This document shows positions 36,256-46,454 of a DNA stretch of 64,000 bases, one piece after another. The DNA is from Vibrio celticus. GTDB taxonomy: Bacteria > Pseudomonadota > Gammaproteobacteria > Enterobacterales > Vibrionaceae. The stretch spans positions 2,666,001-2,730,000 of the forward strand of contig NZ_AP025463.1 in the NCBI RefSeq assembly GCF_024347335.1, written 5' to 3'. The number at the start of each line of letters is the position of its first letter. Within the stretch, counting starts at the first letter, position 1. The notes below the pieces were generated by a model, which did not search any database, was not told where the DNA came from, and worked only from the letters and a program-made list of their open reading frames with translations. A program made the position numbers and the translations under genes.

Positions 36256-37347
36256 TTAGATAATGATCAACTGGCCTTCAATCGCACCCGCTTGTTTCAG
36301 TGCTTGAAGGATTGCCATTAAATCAGAAGGTGCAGCGCCCACTTCGTTGACTGCGCGGACCAAATCGTCCAGCGTTAGGCCAGGTTCAAATTTGAACATC
36401 TTGCCATCGCCTTCCGTGATTTCGATATCTGAATCAGGGACCACTACCGTTTGGCCACCAGAGAACGCATTAGGTTGGCTTACGTTGAGATTTTCTTTGA
36501 TTGCAACCGTCATACCACCGTGCGTTACCGCCGCCGCTTTTAAGCGAACGTGCTTACCAACCACGATCGTACCGGTACGAGAGTTAACAATGATTTTTGC
36601 AGAACCTTCTGCAGGGTCGAATTCGATATTTTCAATTGCAGACAGGAAAGCCACACGTTGGCTGATTTCTCGAGGTGCACGAACTTTTACTGACGTCGCG
36701 TCTACCGCAGACGCCATTTGTGGGCCTAAGAAGTTGTTAACCGCATCAGCCAAACGCTGAGCCGTTGTAAAATCTGATTGGATTAGGTTGAAGGTAATAT
36801 AGTCACCGCGACCGAATGGGGTTGGAATCTCTTGTTCAACCGTTGCACCGCTAGAGATGATGCCAACGTTAGGGTTGTTACCGACAATCTTAGAACCGTC
36901 GTTACCCTGCGCGCTAAAACCACTTACTACCAAGTTACCTTGCGCTACGGCATACACCTGGCCATCAAGACCTTTTAAAAAGGTTTGTAGCAGCGTACCA
37001 CCACGTAGGCTTTTTGCCGAACCGATAGAAGACACGGTTACGTCAACTTCCTGACCTTGCTTAGAGAAAGCTGGTAGTTCAGCAGTCACAATAACAGCCG
37101 CTACGTTTTTGGTTTTTGGCTTAGTGCCGGGCGGCAATTGGATGCCAAAATTTTGCAGCATTGCGTTAAACGTTTGATCGGTAAAGGGAGTTGTCTCACC
37201 TGTACCCGGCAAACCTGTCACCAAACCGTAGCCAACAAGTTGGTTACTACGAACACCCGCCACTTTTGCCACGTCTTTAATACGCGCAGCATGGGCACTG
37301 GTGGCAAGAAATAGCATGCCGAATAGTACGAGTGTTAGTTTTTTCAT
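36256..37347 (-). CDS. flgI: FlgI, P-ring protein
   Basis: Periplasmic P-ring subunit. The 363 residues have a cleavable signal peptide (MKKLTLVLFGMLFLATSAHA), then ARIKDVAKVAGVRSNQLVGY and GLVTGLPGTGE. The C terminus ends LMAILQALKQAGAIEGQLIII. FlgA, encoded at 45146, is its chaperone. Confidence 0.97.
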   Translation of the reverse strand: MKKLTLVLFGMLFLATSAHAARIKDVAKVAGVRSNQLVGYGLVTGLPGTGETTPFTDQTFNAMLQNFGIQLPPGTKPKTKNVAAVIVTAELPAFSKQGQEVDVTVSSIGSAKSLRGGTLLQTFLKGLDGQVYAVAQGNLVVSGFSAQGNDGSKIVGNNPNVGIISSGATVEQEIPTPFGRGDYITFNLIQSDFTTAQRLADAVNNFLGPQMASAVDATSVKVRAPREISQRVAFLSAIENIEFDPAEGSAKIIVNSRTGTIVVGKHVRLKAAAVTHGGMTVAIKENLNVSQPNAFSGGQTVVVPDSDIEITEGDGKMFKFEPGLTLDDLVRAVNEVGAAPSDLMAILQALKQAGAIEGQLIII

Positions 37348-37441
37348 TGAGTAACCTGTCTGTATTGCTGTAATTTATAATAGCTTAGCTAAATATGGCT
37401 GAGTGATAGAGGCTATCAGTATGTCGACACCCTCTCAAGCC

Positions 37442-38218
37442 CTACAGAGATACATTAAAGAATCGTGCCAAGAATCCAGGCTCTTGCATATCTTTCTGCA
37501 CGCCCGTACCCGAGTACTGAATTCTTGCGTTAGAAACACGGTTTGAAGCGATGGTATTTTCGAAATCAATATCGTCTGGACGGATAGTGCCACTCAGGCG
37601 GATATACTCATCGCCTGTGTTCAATGTCATCCACTTTTCACCACGAACCACTAGGTTACCGTTGGCTAATACTTCAATAACTTCTACGGTAATGTAGCCG
37701 CTGATGCTGTTACTTTGGTTGGCTGATGCGTCACCAGCGAAGGTATTGGTGTTGCTCAGATCGTAAGAGAAGTTGTACTTATCGATCGTTAGCTCTTGAC
37801 CACCAACTGCCAAAGGCTCCATCGATGCATCGTTCGACTTAAACATGTCTGCGTTGGCTTTTTTGGTCGCTCGAGTATTCTCATCTAGCGCCACAGTAAT
37901 GATGTCACCAATACCACGCGGTTTTGAGTCATCGTACATGCTGCCAATATGATTAACATTGAATAGTGAACCCGTTGCCGCTGCGTAATGCTCTGGTTTC
38001 TGCTTTGGATTGATTGGCGCCCATGCAGGGTCACCTGCAATTGGATCGGTTCTACCACGAAGCGTGTCGATAATGCCTGAGCTCTCTTCAGCCGACTTAT
38101 CACCTTCCACTGCATCAACTACTGTGGTTGCGTTTTCTTCTGCTGGAGTCTCTATCGGGTCCAACACAGCACAACCCGTCATAGACATAAACAGAGCTAA
38201 ACAAAAAATACGTTTCAT
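37442..38218 (-). CDS. flgH: FlgH, L-ring lipoprotein
   Basis: Outer-membrane L-ring lipoprotein. The 258 residues show a lipoprotein signal with lipobox ending TGC at about residue 16, then SLFNVNHIGSMYDDSKPRGIGD and the conserved VVRGEKWMTLNTGDEYIRLS. A 94-base gap precedes flgI, and an eight-base tandem repeat lies 27 bases upstream of its start. Confidence 0.96.
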   Translation of the reverse strand: MKRIFCLALFMSMTGCAVLDPIETPAEENATTVVDAVEGDKSAEESSGIIDTLRGRTDPIAGDPAWAPINPKQKPEHYAAATGSLFNVNHIGSMYDDSKPRGIGDIITVALDENTRATKKANADMFKSNDASMEPLAVGGQELTIDKYNFSYDLSNTNTFAGDASANQSNSISGYITVEVIEVLANGNLVVRGEKWMTLNTGDEYIRLSGTIRPDDIDFENTIASNRVSNARIQYSGTGVQKDMQEPGFLARFFNVSL

Positions 38219-38244
38219 GGCGATATACTCTCAGCAGGCAGTGG

Positions 38245-38281
38245 TCAATGGATCAATGGATCAATGGATCAATGGATCAAT
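38245..38281. repeat. octanucleotide tandem repeat upstream of flgH
   Basis: TCAATGGA occurs four times in perfect succession, followed by TCAATT, in the gap between flgG and flgH. It is intergenic, so copy changes would alter leader length and spacing rather than reading frame. Confidence 0.9.
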
Positions 38282-38331
38282 TAGTAGAAACACGTTGATG
38301 AATTCGAATAAGTAAACGGCTAATAAACCAA

Positions 38332-39120
38332 TTACAGCTGTTGGTTAACAAAGCTCATCATCTTGTCTACTGACGAGATAACTTTTGAGTTCATTTCGTA
38401 TACACGTTGAGCTTCAATCATGTTTACCAGCTCTTCGGTTACGTTTACGTTCGATGTTTCTAGCATCGACTGGCGAATGTTACCTAGGCCATCGAAGCCC
38501 GGTACACCTTCTTGCGGGTCACCACTCGCACCAGTCGGTAAGTAAAGGTTTTGACCGACTGGCTCTAAACCGCCTGGGTTTACGAAGTCTGTAATCGTGA
38601 TTTGGCCAACTACGACGTTGTTTTGCTCACCACGTAGACGAACCGATACTTCACCGTCGTTACCAACCGTTACTGAGATCGCGTCTTCAGGAATCACGAT
38701 TTCTGGTTGTAGAGGGTAACCTTGGCCCGATGTTACGATTGCGCCGTCACCGTTCAGAGTAAACTGACCATTACGGCTGTAACCCGTTTCCCCGTCTGGC
38801 ATCTCAACTTGGAAGAAGCCGTCACCTTCGATCATCATATCTAGGCTGTTCGACGTTGTTTGTGCGTTACCGTGCGTGTGCACTTTCTGAGTAGCAACAA
38901 CTTTAGAACCAGCACCCAACATCAAACCACTTGGCAGCTCAGTGTTCTGAGACGATTGACCACCCGGTTGGTTGATGTTCTGGTAGAACAGATCTTCAAA
39001 TACCGCGCGGCTCTTTTTAAAACCAATGGTCGAGGCGTTGGCAAGGTTGTTCGAAATCGTTGAGATATTGGTTTGTTGGGCGTCTAAACCTGTTTTACTT
39101 ACCCATAGTGCTGGATGCAT
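38332..39120 (-). CDS. flgG: FlgG, distal rod protein
   Basis: Distal rod subunit of 262 residues with the rod/hook N-terminal motif (KTGLDAQQTNISTISNNLAN) and the C-terminal EELVNMIEAQRVYEMNSKVI. It lies 21 bases after flgF. Confidence 0.96.
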   Translation of the reverse strand: MHPALWVSKTGLDAQQTNISTISNNLANASTIGFKKSRAVFEDLFYQNINQPGGQSSQNTELPSGLMLGAGSKVVATQKVHTHGNAQTTSNSLDMMIEGDGFFQVEMPDGETGYSRNGQFTLNGDGAIVTSGQGYPLQPEIVIPEDAISVTVGNDGEVSVRLRGEQNNVVVGQITITDFVNPGGLEPVGQNLYLPTGASGDPQEGVPGFDGLGNIRQSMLETSNVNVTEELVNMIEAQRVYEMNSKVISSVDKMMSFVNQQL

Positions 39121-39141
39121 AGCAATTTCCTTTAAATTCTA

Positions 39142-39891
<750 letters not shown>

Positions 39892-39928
39892 AATTTTGCT
39901 CCAAAAAATCATTTTCTAGAGCTTATAA

Positions 39929-39945
39929 AGCAAACACTGTGCCAA
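39929..39945 (-). promoter_or_regulatory. sigma-54 promoter of flgFGHIJ
   Basis: Minus strand reads TTGGCACAGTGTTTGCT with GG-N10-GC. The predicted start near 39918 leaves a leader of only about 27 bases and settles the flgF start codon. Confidence 0.88.
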
Positions 39946-40084
39946 TATTTTTAACTGTTATTTATCAGAAACTTAAATAGAAAAAGAACAAAGAGGGGTG
40001 ATCATTAAAGGATCATTGAGGAGTCATTGTTGCCAGAGGCATTACCGGGCGGCAATAAAGGCGGCAAACAAAAAAGCAAACAAC

Positions 40085-40117
40085 AATACCCAATTCAATA
40101 ACATTGAATTGGGTATT
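40085..40117 (-). terminator. terminator of flgBCDE
   Basis: Perfect 14-base arms (AATACCCAATTCAA with TTGAATTGGGTATT) and a five-base loop, followed on the minus strand by a T-rich tract that continues as TTTTTTG. It lies about 30 bases past the flgE stop. Confidence 0.85.
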
Positions 40118-40144
40118 CGCAGATGATTCAAACGTTCGAAACGA

Positions 40145-41449
40145 TTAACGAATCTGAAGAATATTTTGTTGCAGTTGGTTGTGTACTTCTAGAGAACGCG
40201 AGTTCGCTTGGAAGTTACGTTGAGCAGAAATCAAATCAACCAATTCTTGAGTCATATCGATGTTCGATTGCTCTAGAGAGCCGTTGTTGATACTACCAAA
40301 TGAACCTTTGTTCGATTCACCCCAGATCTTGTCACCTGAGTCATTAGTAGAATCCCATTGAGTGCCACCTTTCTTATCTAGACCTTGCTCATTTGGTACA
40401 CGAACTAAGCCTACACGGCCAAGCATCACGTTTTCACCATTTGAGTAAGTACCTAGAACACTGCCGTACTCATCGAAATCGATTTTAGTTAAGAAACCTG
40501 TTGTCGCACCATCTTCATCAAACTTAGTCAATTCAAACGGAGCAGCAAACTGAGTTGAAGAATCCAGACCAAACTTAAGCACCTGTGTTGGATCGGCACC
40601 GTTCAAGTCAATTGGGTTCGCACCTGCCCCTAGAGGATCAGAGTTAATTGGCTGACCACTGTTTAGGCTTGCTAACGTACCATCATTGTTGAACTTCATT
40701 GTGTGACCAACATGACCTGTTGCATTCGTCGCATCACCGCCAGTAATGTTCAATGGCTTCTCACCATTCTCATCTGACATGGTGTAGTACGTTTGCCAAG
40801 TGTTTGGTTGAGTCTGATCTTTGAGGTAGTAAGTCGTTAACTTGTAAGACTGACCCATAGAATCGTATACCGTCGAAGACGTTGCACGGTTATAAGTATC
40901 AGCATCTTGGTAGTTAAATGCAGCCGGGTCTTTAAGATCACCATTTGCAGGAAGGTTGACCCCTACTTCAATGTTTTCTGTCTGTTTTGGCTTACCAAAC
41001 TCAGCAGGAATGTCGAGAGGCTTTGGCGCGTAAGAAAGAACTTCACCCGAGTTTGGATCCACATCGTAACCTAAAAGAAACTCATCATTAGCCGTAACCA
41101 TGTAGTTGTCTTTGTTTAGGTGAAATGCACCATTACGCGTTAGTTCGTTAATCTCTGGCACCATGCGATCTTTCGATACTGCAAAGAAACCTGTACCACT
41201 TACACGCAAATCCATTGGGTTGTTCGTATAAATACTTGAACCTTCGTGGAACTGTTGCGCCACTTGGCTAGCTTGCGCACCACCACCAGGGGTGGTTTTT
41301 CCGTTAGTGAACAACGAGCTTGAATAAACATCACCAAACTCGGCACGAGACTCTTTAAAACCAAATGTGTTTGCGTTCGCAATGTTGTTACTGGTTGTAT
41401 TCAGGTCTAATTGTGCAGCGGATAGGCCGCTTAAAGCTACATATGACAT
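40145..41449 (-). CDS. flgE: FlgE, hook protein
   Basis: Hook subunit of 434 residues. It starts MSYVALSGLSAAQLDLNTTS with SNNIANANTFGFKESRAEFG, and ends with DMTQELVDLISAQRNFQANS. It follows flgD, which encodes its assembly cap, by 53 bases. Confidence 0.97.
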   Translation of the reverse strand: MSYVALSGLSAAQLDLNTTSNNIANANTFGFKESRAEFGDVYSSSLFTNGKTTPGGGAQASQVAQQFHEGSSIYTNNPMDLRVSGTGFFAVSKDRMVPEINELTRNGAFHLNKDNYMVTANDEFLLGYDVDPNSGEVLSYAPKPLDIPAEFGKPKQTENIEVGVNLPANGDLKDPAAFNYQDADTYNRATSSTVYDSMGQSYKLTTYYLKDQTQPNTWQTYYTMSDENGEKPLNITGGDATNATGHVGHTMKFNNDGTLASLNSGQPINSDPLGAGANPIDLNGADPTQVLKFGLDSSTQFAAPFELTKFDEDGATTGFLTKIDFDEYGSVLGTYSNGENVMLGRVGLVRVPNEQGLDKKGGTQWDSTNDSGDKIWGESNKGSFGSINNGSLEQSNIDMTQELVDLISAQRNFQANSRSLEVHNQLQQNILQIR

Positions 41450-41502
41450 TCCATTATTCTCCTAATCTATCTAGCTAGCTAGCATAGTCACTCAATAAAG
41501 AG

Positions 41503-42216
41503 CTACGCTTTACCAACTTCTAGTACTTCAGCAAGTCGTACTGGCGATGTGAAACCAGCCAGATTGAGTAGTACGTTGCCATCGCCCTTACCAAGAAGCA
41601 CACTGTTCACGTTCGCATAACTGGAAACTTGGAACTCTGTGTTCTCGCCATCCAGCAAACCTGACGCTTTCACGTTGTATTTACCGGCCGGCAATGGGTT
41701 ACCGTCTTCGTCTTTTCCGTCCCATTCAACACGTGTATCACCAGATGGTTTAGAGCCGATATCAAATGTGCGAACTAATTGGCCAACTTCGTTCTCAACA
41801 CGGACCATTACATTGTCCATTGCCTGAGGAAGCTTAACCATTGCCGCCATACCGCCATCACCGGGTTTTACACCTGCCGCACCAGGAACCAATACATCAC
41901 GGCCAACCAAAGAGGATGCCTGAAGTGCTTGGTTAGAGGTCATTGATGAATTCAAGCTTTCAAACTGTGTATTCATTTTGCCAATGCCATCTACGGTCGC
42001 AAATGAAGCCATTTGCGCAATCATCTGGTCATTGCTAACCGGCTTGAAAGGGTCTTGTTGTGCTAGTTGCTTAGTCAACAAAGATAAGAAGTCTTCTTGT
42101 TTAAGATCCTGCTTACCTGTTGTTTCGTCGGGCTTCTTAGCGCCATCTTGAAGACTCTTCAGCTGGTCAACATAGGACAAGCCGCTTTGACCAACATTGT
42201 TGTTGATTCCAGCCAT
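41503..42216 (-). CDS. flgD: FlgD, hook cap protein
   Basis: Scaffold for hook assembly, removed when FlgK arrives. The 237 residues contain the N-terminal QEDFLSLLTKQLAQQDPFKP (about 41-60) with NDQMIAQMASFATVDGI, then a Tudor-like and FnIII-like region with WDGKDEDGNPLPAGKYNV. Confidence 0.96.
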   Translation of the reverse strand: MAGINNNVGQSGLSYVDQLKSLQDGAKKPDETTGKQDLKQEDFLSLLTKQLAQQDPFKPVSNDQMIAQMASFATVDGIGKMNTQFESLNSSMTSNQALQASSLVGRDVLVPGAAGVKPGDGGMAAMVKLPQAMDNVMVRVENEVGQLVRTFDIGSKPSGDTRVEWDGKDEDGNPLPAGKYNVKASGLLDGENTEFQVSSYANVNSVLLGKGDGNVLLNLAGFTSPVRLAEVLEVGKA

Positions 42217-42233
42217 GTGCTACCTCCTTATCC

Positions 42234-42647
42234 TTATTGACCCATCTGCAGCGTACGCAGCAGCATTTGTTTACTCGAGTCAGCAACCTGTACGTTCGTT
42301 TGGTACGCACGTGATGCCGAAATCATGTTTGCCATCTCTTCCATAACGTTCACGTTAGGCTTGTAGATGTAGCCTTCGTTGTTCGCTAATGGGTGATCCG
42401 GGTTGTACTCCGCGCTCAGCGGTTTATCGCTTTCTACAATACCTAGTACTTTCACAGGCACAGTGTGGTCACTGTTGCGTGCTTTATTTAACTCAGCGCC
42501 GAACACTGCGTGGCGAGCCTTGTAAGTTTCTTCAGCAGAACTACTTACACTGTCCGCGTTTGCAAGGTTGCTCGAGGTCGTATTTAGACGAACAGATTCA
42601 GCACTCATCGCAGAACCAGTCACATTGAATACATTAAATAAGCTCAT
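42234..42647 (-). CDS. flgC: FlgC, proximal rod protein
   Basis: Rod subunit of 137 residues: MSLFNVFNVTGSAMSAESVR, a KPNVNVMEEMANMISASRAY block and LLRTLQMGQ at the end. It is 4 bases after flgB. Confidence 0.96.
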   Translation of the reverse strand: MSLFNVFNVTGSAMSAESVRLNTTSSNLANADSVSSSAEETYKARHAVFGAELNKARNSDHTVPVKVLGIVESDKPLSAEYNPDHPLANNEGYIYKPNVNVMEEMANMISASRAYQTNVQVADSSKQMLLRTLQMGQ

Positions 42648-42651
42648 CTAA

Positions 42652-43047
42652 TTATTCCCCTTTAATCGCTTTAGTTAAATTCTTGAACTTACTTCCTAGG
42701 AAGTCGAGAGAGGCTTGATGCCTAATTTGGTTTTGCATGAAAAGGTTTCTTTCCAAATCCAAATCAACCGTGTTGCCATCTCCTGTATCAGGTTGTGTAG
42801 GAATTCGATACTTCGTTTCCCCGTTCACCGTTGTTGAGGCAGAAATGTGCCGACCATCTGTACGGCTAAGACCAATGCTTGCCCCAGAACTTGCCGCTTG
42901 CAATGATTTCTTAAAGTCTAGTCCCTTTGCTTTATACCCAGGCGTGTTTGCTTGCGCGATATTGGTGGAAAGCACCTCAGCGTTACGCTCACGTACACCA
43001 ACTGTGTGCTGGTGAATGCCCAAAGCATTGTCAAAAGAAATAGCCAT
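42652..43047 (-). CDS. flgB: FlgB, proximal rod protein
   Basis: Rod subunit of 131 residues beginning MAISFDNALGIHQHTVGVRE, with the NIAQANTPGYKAKGLDFKKS motif (about 29-48). It heads flgBCDE under the sigma-54 site at 43089-43105. Confidence 0.96.
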   Translation of the reverse strand: MAISFDNALGIHQHTVGVRERNAEVLSTNIAQANTPGYKAKGLDFKKSLQAASSGASIGLSRTDGRHISASTTVNGETKYRIPTQPDTGDGNTVDLDLERNLFMQNQIRHQASLDFLGSKFKNLTKAIKGE

Positions 43048-43088
43048 GTAAACCTCAACTCAAGAACTGACTGTTATGAAATAACCAA

Positions 43089-43105
43089 AGCAATATATAT
43101 ACCAA
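43089..43105 (-). promoter_or_regulatory. sigma-54 promoter of flgBCDE
   Basis: Minus strand reads TTGGTATATATATTGCT with GG-N10-GC. The -24 box has GGTAT rather than GGCAC. The predicted start is near 43078, 31 bases before the ATG. Confidence 0.78.
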
Positions 43106-43230
43106 CTTTTGAAACAAGGCGGTCTATCAATGCTTTTACAGGTTACTCGTGGGTAAACTTGCAATATACAAGCCAAAAAATAGAGTAAATTGGAATGTCA
43201 CTCTGACTTAAAGATATAGCTTAAGCAGGA

Positions 43231-43260
43231 AAAAGAAAACCCAGCACTTGGCTGGGTTTT
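43231..43260 (-). terminator. terminator of cheVR
   Basis: Ten-base arms AAAACCCAGC and GCTGGGTTTT with a five-base loop; TTTTCTTTTT follows on the minus strand. It separates cheR from the flgB promoter. Confidence 0.88.
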
Positions 43261-43302
43261 AAATTTAGACGGTAACGTTACACCTAATATGGGTGCCGCT
43301 CG

Positions 43303-44130
43303 TTACTTTAATTTGTAGATGATGCCTGGATTACAGCGAACCATTTCAAAACGATCGGTTAAGCCTGTTAACGATTCAGACGCACCCAATAGTAAGTAAC
43401 CACCAGGGTTCAGGCTATTTGCCATCTGGTTAAGTACCTTTGACTTCATATCCGGCGAGAAGTAAATCAGCACGTTACGACAGAAAATGATGTCGAACTT
43501 GCCTAACAATGCATAGCTGTCCATCAAATTCTGAGGGCGGAAGTTCACCATGCGCTTGACGTTATCTTTCACTTTCATACGGCCATCGCCCGCATCTTCA
43601 AAGAAAGTACGACGGCGCTCTGGAGAAAGTCCACGTCCCAATGCAAGGTTGTCGTAAGCGCCAGTACGGCACATATCCAACATACTTGCTGAGATGTCAG
43701 TTGCGGTAATCGATACATTTGGCAGCAAACCTGGCTTGCGAGCTTGAGTTTCAAGAATCGTCATTGCCATTGAGTATGCTTCTTGGCCTGAAGAGCTTGC
43801 CGCAGACCAAATCTTAATAGGACGTTTATTTGCCGCTATTTCCGGTAGAAGCTTATCCGCCAGCACAGCAAACGGGTAAGTATCACGGAACCAAAGTGTC
43901 TCGTTCGTCGTCATGGCATCGACAGCAGCCACACGCAGCTCACGGTTTCGACCTGTTACTACGTCTCTCAACAAATCAGACAACGAAGCTAACTTAAACT
44001 TCGTTACTAATGGGCTTAGACGACTGCGCACTAAATACTGCTTGCTGTCACCTAATACAATGCCACATTGAGATTCTAAGAAACGGCTGAAATCGCGATA
44101 CTCTTGATCACTTATTGTTATAGCAGTCAT
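43303..44130 (-). CDS. cheR: CheR, chemoreceptor methyltransferase
   Basis: S-adenosylmethionine-dependent glutamate methyltransferase that adapts chemoreceptors. The 275 residues have the helical N-terminal domain (about 5-75) and the methyltransferase domain with IKIWSAASSSGQEAYSMAMT, ITATDISASMLDMCRTGAY and KFDIIFCRNVLIYFSPDM. It lies 11 bases after cheV. Confidence 0.96.
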   Translation of the reverse strand: MTAITISDQEYRDFSRFLESQCGIVLGDSKQYLVRSRLSPLVTKFKLASLSDLLRDVVTGRNRELRVAAVDAMTTNETLWFRDTYPFAVLADKLLPEIAANKRPIKIWSAASSSGQEAYSMAMTILETQARKPGLLPNVSITATDISASMLDMCRTGAYDNLALGRGLSPERRRTFFEDAGDGRMKVKDNVKRMVNFRPQNLMDSYALLGKFDIIFCRNVLIYFSPDMKSKVLNQMANSLNPGGYLLLGASESLTGLTDRFEMVRCNPGIIYKLK

Positions 44131-44141
44131 TAATGTCTCTT

Positions 44142-45068
44142 TTAGTTAGTTAACGCAGCTTTTACCGCTGCACCAAGCTCATCCGGGTTGAATTTAGCGA
44201 TGAAGGAGTTAGCTCCAACACGCTCAACCATGGCTTGGTTAAATACACCACTCAACGATGAGTGTAAAATTACGTATAAATCTTTAAGTTCGGCGTGACG
44301 ACGAATCTCAGCAGTCAGCGTGTATCCATCCATTTCTGGCATTTCGATATCAGAAATCACCAATGAAATCTGATCGTAAATACTGCCTTCTGATGACATC
44401 TGCATCAGCTTCTCATAGGCTTCTTTACCATCCTTCACCGAGATAACTTCAAAACCAATCGACTCAATAGCACGCTGAACCTGCTTACGAGCAACGGTCG
44501 AGTCATCAGCAATCAAGATGCGGCGAACCAATTCTTTCTCTTGTTCTACTTTCGCAATATCTTCAGCAATCTTGCTGTCCATTGTTTCATCAACAGGAGA
44601 AATTTCTGCAAGGATCTTCTCAACATCAAGAATTTCTACCAATTCATTATCAATGTTGGTTACCGCTGTCAGGTAGTTAGCCCGACCTGCGCCATCTGGC
44701 GGCGGAAGAATCGATTCCCAGTGCATGTTAATAATGCGCTCTACTGAACTTACCAAGAAACCTTGAATGGTTCGGTTAAACTCAGAGATAACCACAAAAC
44801 ACTTTTCAACATCCGTTGTAGGACGGCCACCGATCGCTAAGCTCAAGTCGATCACAGAGATCGTTTGGCCACGAATGTGTGCTACACCTTTAACCAGTGG
44901 GTTCAAGTTTGGCATCTTTGTCAGCTTAGGGCATTGAAGCACTTCTTTTACTTTAAAGACATTAATGCCGTAACGCTGACGCCCCATTAGGCGAAAGGTT
45001 AGTAATTCTAATCGGTTTTGACCGACGAGTTGCGTACGCTGATTCACCGAATCAAGAATACCCGTCAT
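44142..45068 (-). CDS. cheV: CheV, chemotaxis coupling protein with receiver domain
   Basis: CheW-like coupling protein fused to a receiver domain. In 308 residues the CheW domain (about 20-155, MGRQRYGINVFKVKEVLQCP and HIRGQTISVIDLSLAIGG) is followed by a receiver domain (about 182-305, ILIADDSTVARKQVQRAIES, phospho-acceptor Asp in VISDIEMPEMDGYTL). It starts 77 bases from the divergent flgA. Confidence 0.96.
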   Translation of the reverse strand: MTGILDSVNQRTQLVGQNRLELLTFRLMGRQRYGINVFKVKEVLQCPKLTKMPNLNPLVKGVAHIRGQTISVIDLSLAIGGRPTTDVEKCFVVISEFNRTIQGFLVSSVERIINMHWESILPPPDGAGRANYLTAVTNIDNELVEILDVEKILAEISPVDETMDSKIAEDIAKVEQEKELVRRILIADDSTVARKQVQRAIESIGFEVISVKDGKEAYEKLMQMSSEGSIYDQISLVISDIEMPEMDGYTLTAEIRRHAELKDLYVILHSSLSGVFNQAMVERVGANSFIAKFNPDELGAAVKAALTN

Positions 45069-45145
45069 GAGCTCATCTCCATATCAAACTTTTTTGTATA
45101 AAAAGTGTTAGTCTACTGCAGGCTACGAACCACCAGAGAAACGGA

Positions 45146-45892
45146 ATGACGTATTATAAAATAAATTTGCCACCTCTTTCCATAGCAATGTGTAGAGCTA
45201 CTTTTAAAACTGTCGCTAAGTTTATCGGCATTTTATCAATATTGTTTAGTTTTTTTGTACAAGCTGCGACCCCAGAACAAATTGAGATGATTCAGTCTGC
45301 AGCGGAGCAACATATCCTTGATACGGTTGAGCAGCCACAAGGTGGCGAACTCTTTGTTAATTCAGCAAATGTTGACTCAAGAATCAAAGCGACAGACTGC
45401 CCAGTGCCTTTAGAGACCAGCGCTTCAACGACCACCAATACCCGCAGCAGTATTACGGTTTTAGTGCAATGTGTTCCTGATGAGTGGCGAGTTTATGTAC
45501 CCGTTCGCCTTTCGATGTCGGTGCCTCTTGTCACCACCACTCGCTCACTCGCGAGAGGCGAAATCGTCGGTCAATACGATGTCACCACCGCTATGATTTC
45601 TCTTAACAAGTTTCGTCGCCAAGGTTTCACAGCTCCACATCAGGTCATCGGCGCTAAGGTAAAAAAGAACCTAAGACCGGGCGATGTTGTAGAAAGAGGT
45701 GATATCTGTGTCGTGTGCCGAAACGAGAAGGTTATCATACAGGCAGTAAAAGGTGGCATGACCATTACCACCAAAGGAACTGCGCTTACCGATGGCTCTA
45801 TGGGTGATCAAGTAAGAGTGAAAAATGATAAATCACAGCGTATAATTGAAGGGATTGTTACCAGCATGTCTGAAGTCACGGTTTACTTTTAA
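45146..45892 (+). CDS. flgA: FlgA, P-ring assembly chaperone
   Basis: Periplasmic chaperone for FlgI. The 248 residues carry a hydrophobic signal segment (about 27-40, ILSILFSFFVQAA) and a C-terminal SAF domain with RSLARGEIVGQYDVT, NLRPGDVVERGD and VKGGMTITTKGTAL. A shorter start at Met15 (45188) would give a more usual signal peptide; the first ATG has a GGA-rich upstream sequence. Confidence 0.94.
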   Translation: MTYYKINLPPLSIAMCRATFKTVAKFIGILSILFSFFVQAATPEQIEMIQSAAEQHILDTVEQPQGGELFVNSANVDSRIKATDCPVPLETSASTTTNTRSSITVLVQCVPDEWRVYVPVRLSMSVPLVTTTRSLARGEIVGQYDVTTAMISLNKFRRQGFTAPHQVIGAKVKKNLRPGDVVERGDICVVCRNEKVIIQAVKGGMTITTKGTALTDGSMGDQVRVKNDKSQRIIEGIVTSMSEVTVYF

Positions 45893-46002
45893 CTCTTTAC
45901 TTCTAAATTGACGGTATCGTTAGCGATTTCAGCCTCAACTCTAACGCCAAATATAACGGCTGCGGTGTTTGGTCCCTTTTCGACTATTGAGCTAAAAATT
46001 GC

Positions 46003-46029
46003 TAAAGTATTCGAACCCTTGGTCGATAT
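46003..46029 (+). promoter_or_regulatory. sigma-28 promoter of flgMN
   Basis: Plus strand has TAAA, 15 bases, GTCGATAT, against consensus GCCGATAA. The predicted start is near 46036 and gives a leader of about 35 bases. It would let sigma-28 drive its own antagonist FlgM. Confidence 0.75.
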
Positions 46030-46070
46030 TGACTGTACAGGTTCCCATTTTTGAAGAAAAAGGCTTAACT

Positions 46071-46388
46071 ATGGCAGGCATTGATAATATTCGTTCAGGG
46101 CAACCCCTAACGACCACTAACCGATCAGCAGTACGCTCTGATTCTAGTTCTGAGGCATCACGCTCTGATGTATCAACTAAATCACCAGCAAGCAAAGATG
46201 CGGTTTCACTTAGCCAACAAGGCAAAGCGATTGGTCAGCTCCACCAAGATATGGCAGCACAGCCAAGCTTTGATTCTGTGAAAGTAGCAGCGATCAAAGA
46301 AGCAATTGCGAACGGTTCATACACTGTCGATCCAGAAAAACTGGCAGACAACATGATCAAGTTCGAAGATGAATTAAAAGGTCTTTAA
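46071..46388 (+). CDS. flgM: FlgM, anti-sigma-28 factor
   Basis: Binds FliA and is exported once the hook is complete. From MAGIDNIRSGQPLTTTNRSA it has 105 residues; the frame is open 24 codons upstream, but those codons overlap the sigma-28 promoter and predicted transcript start. The Ser-rich disordered N terminus leads to the C-terminal sigma-binding region (VKVAAIKEAIANGSYTVDPE, KLADNMIKFEDEL). Confidence 0.94.
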   Translation: MAGIDNIRSGQPLTTTNRSAVRSDSSSEASRSDVSTKSPASKDAVSLSQQGKAIGQLHQDMAAQPSFDSVKVAAIKEAIANGSYTVDPEKLADNMIKFEDELKGL

Positions 46389-46454
46389 GTCAGCACTCAC
46401 TTTTGATTGAAGTGATTGTCTTAAAGCACACGAGGTTATAAATAGGTTTACGTT

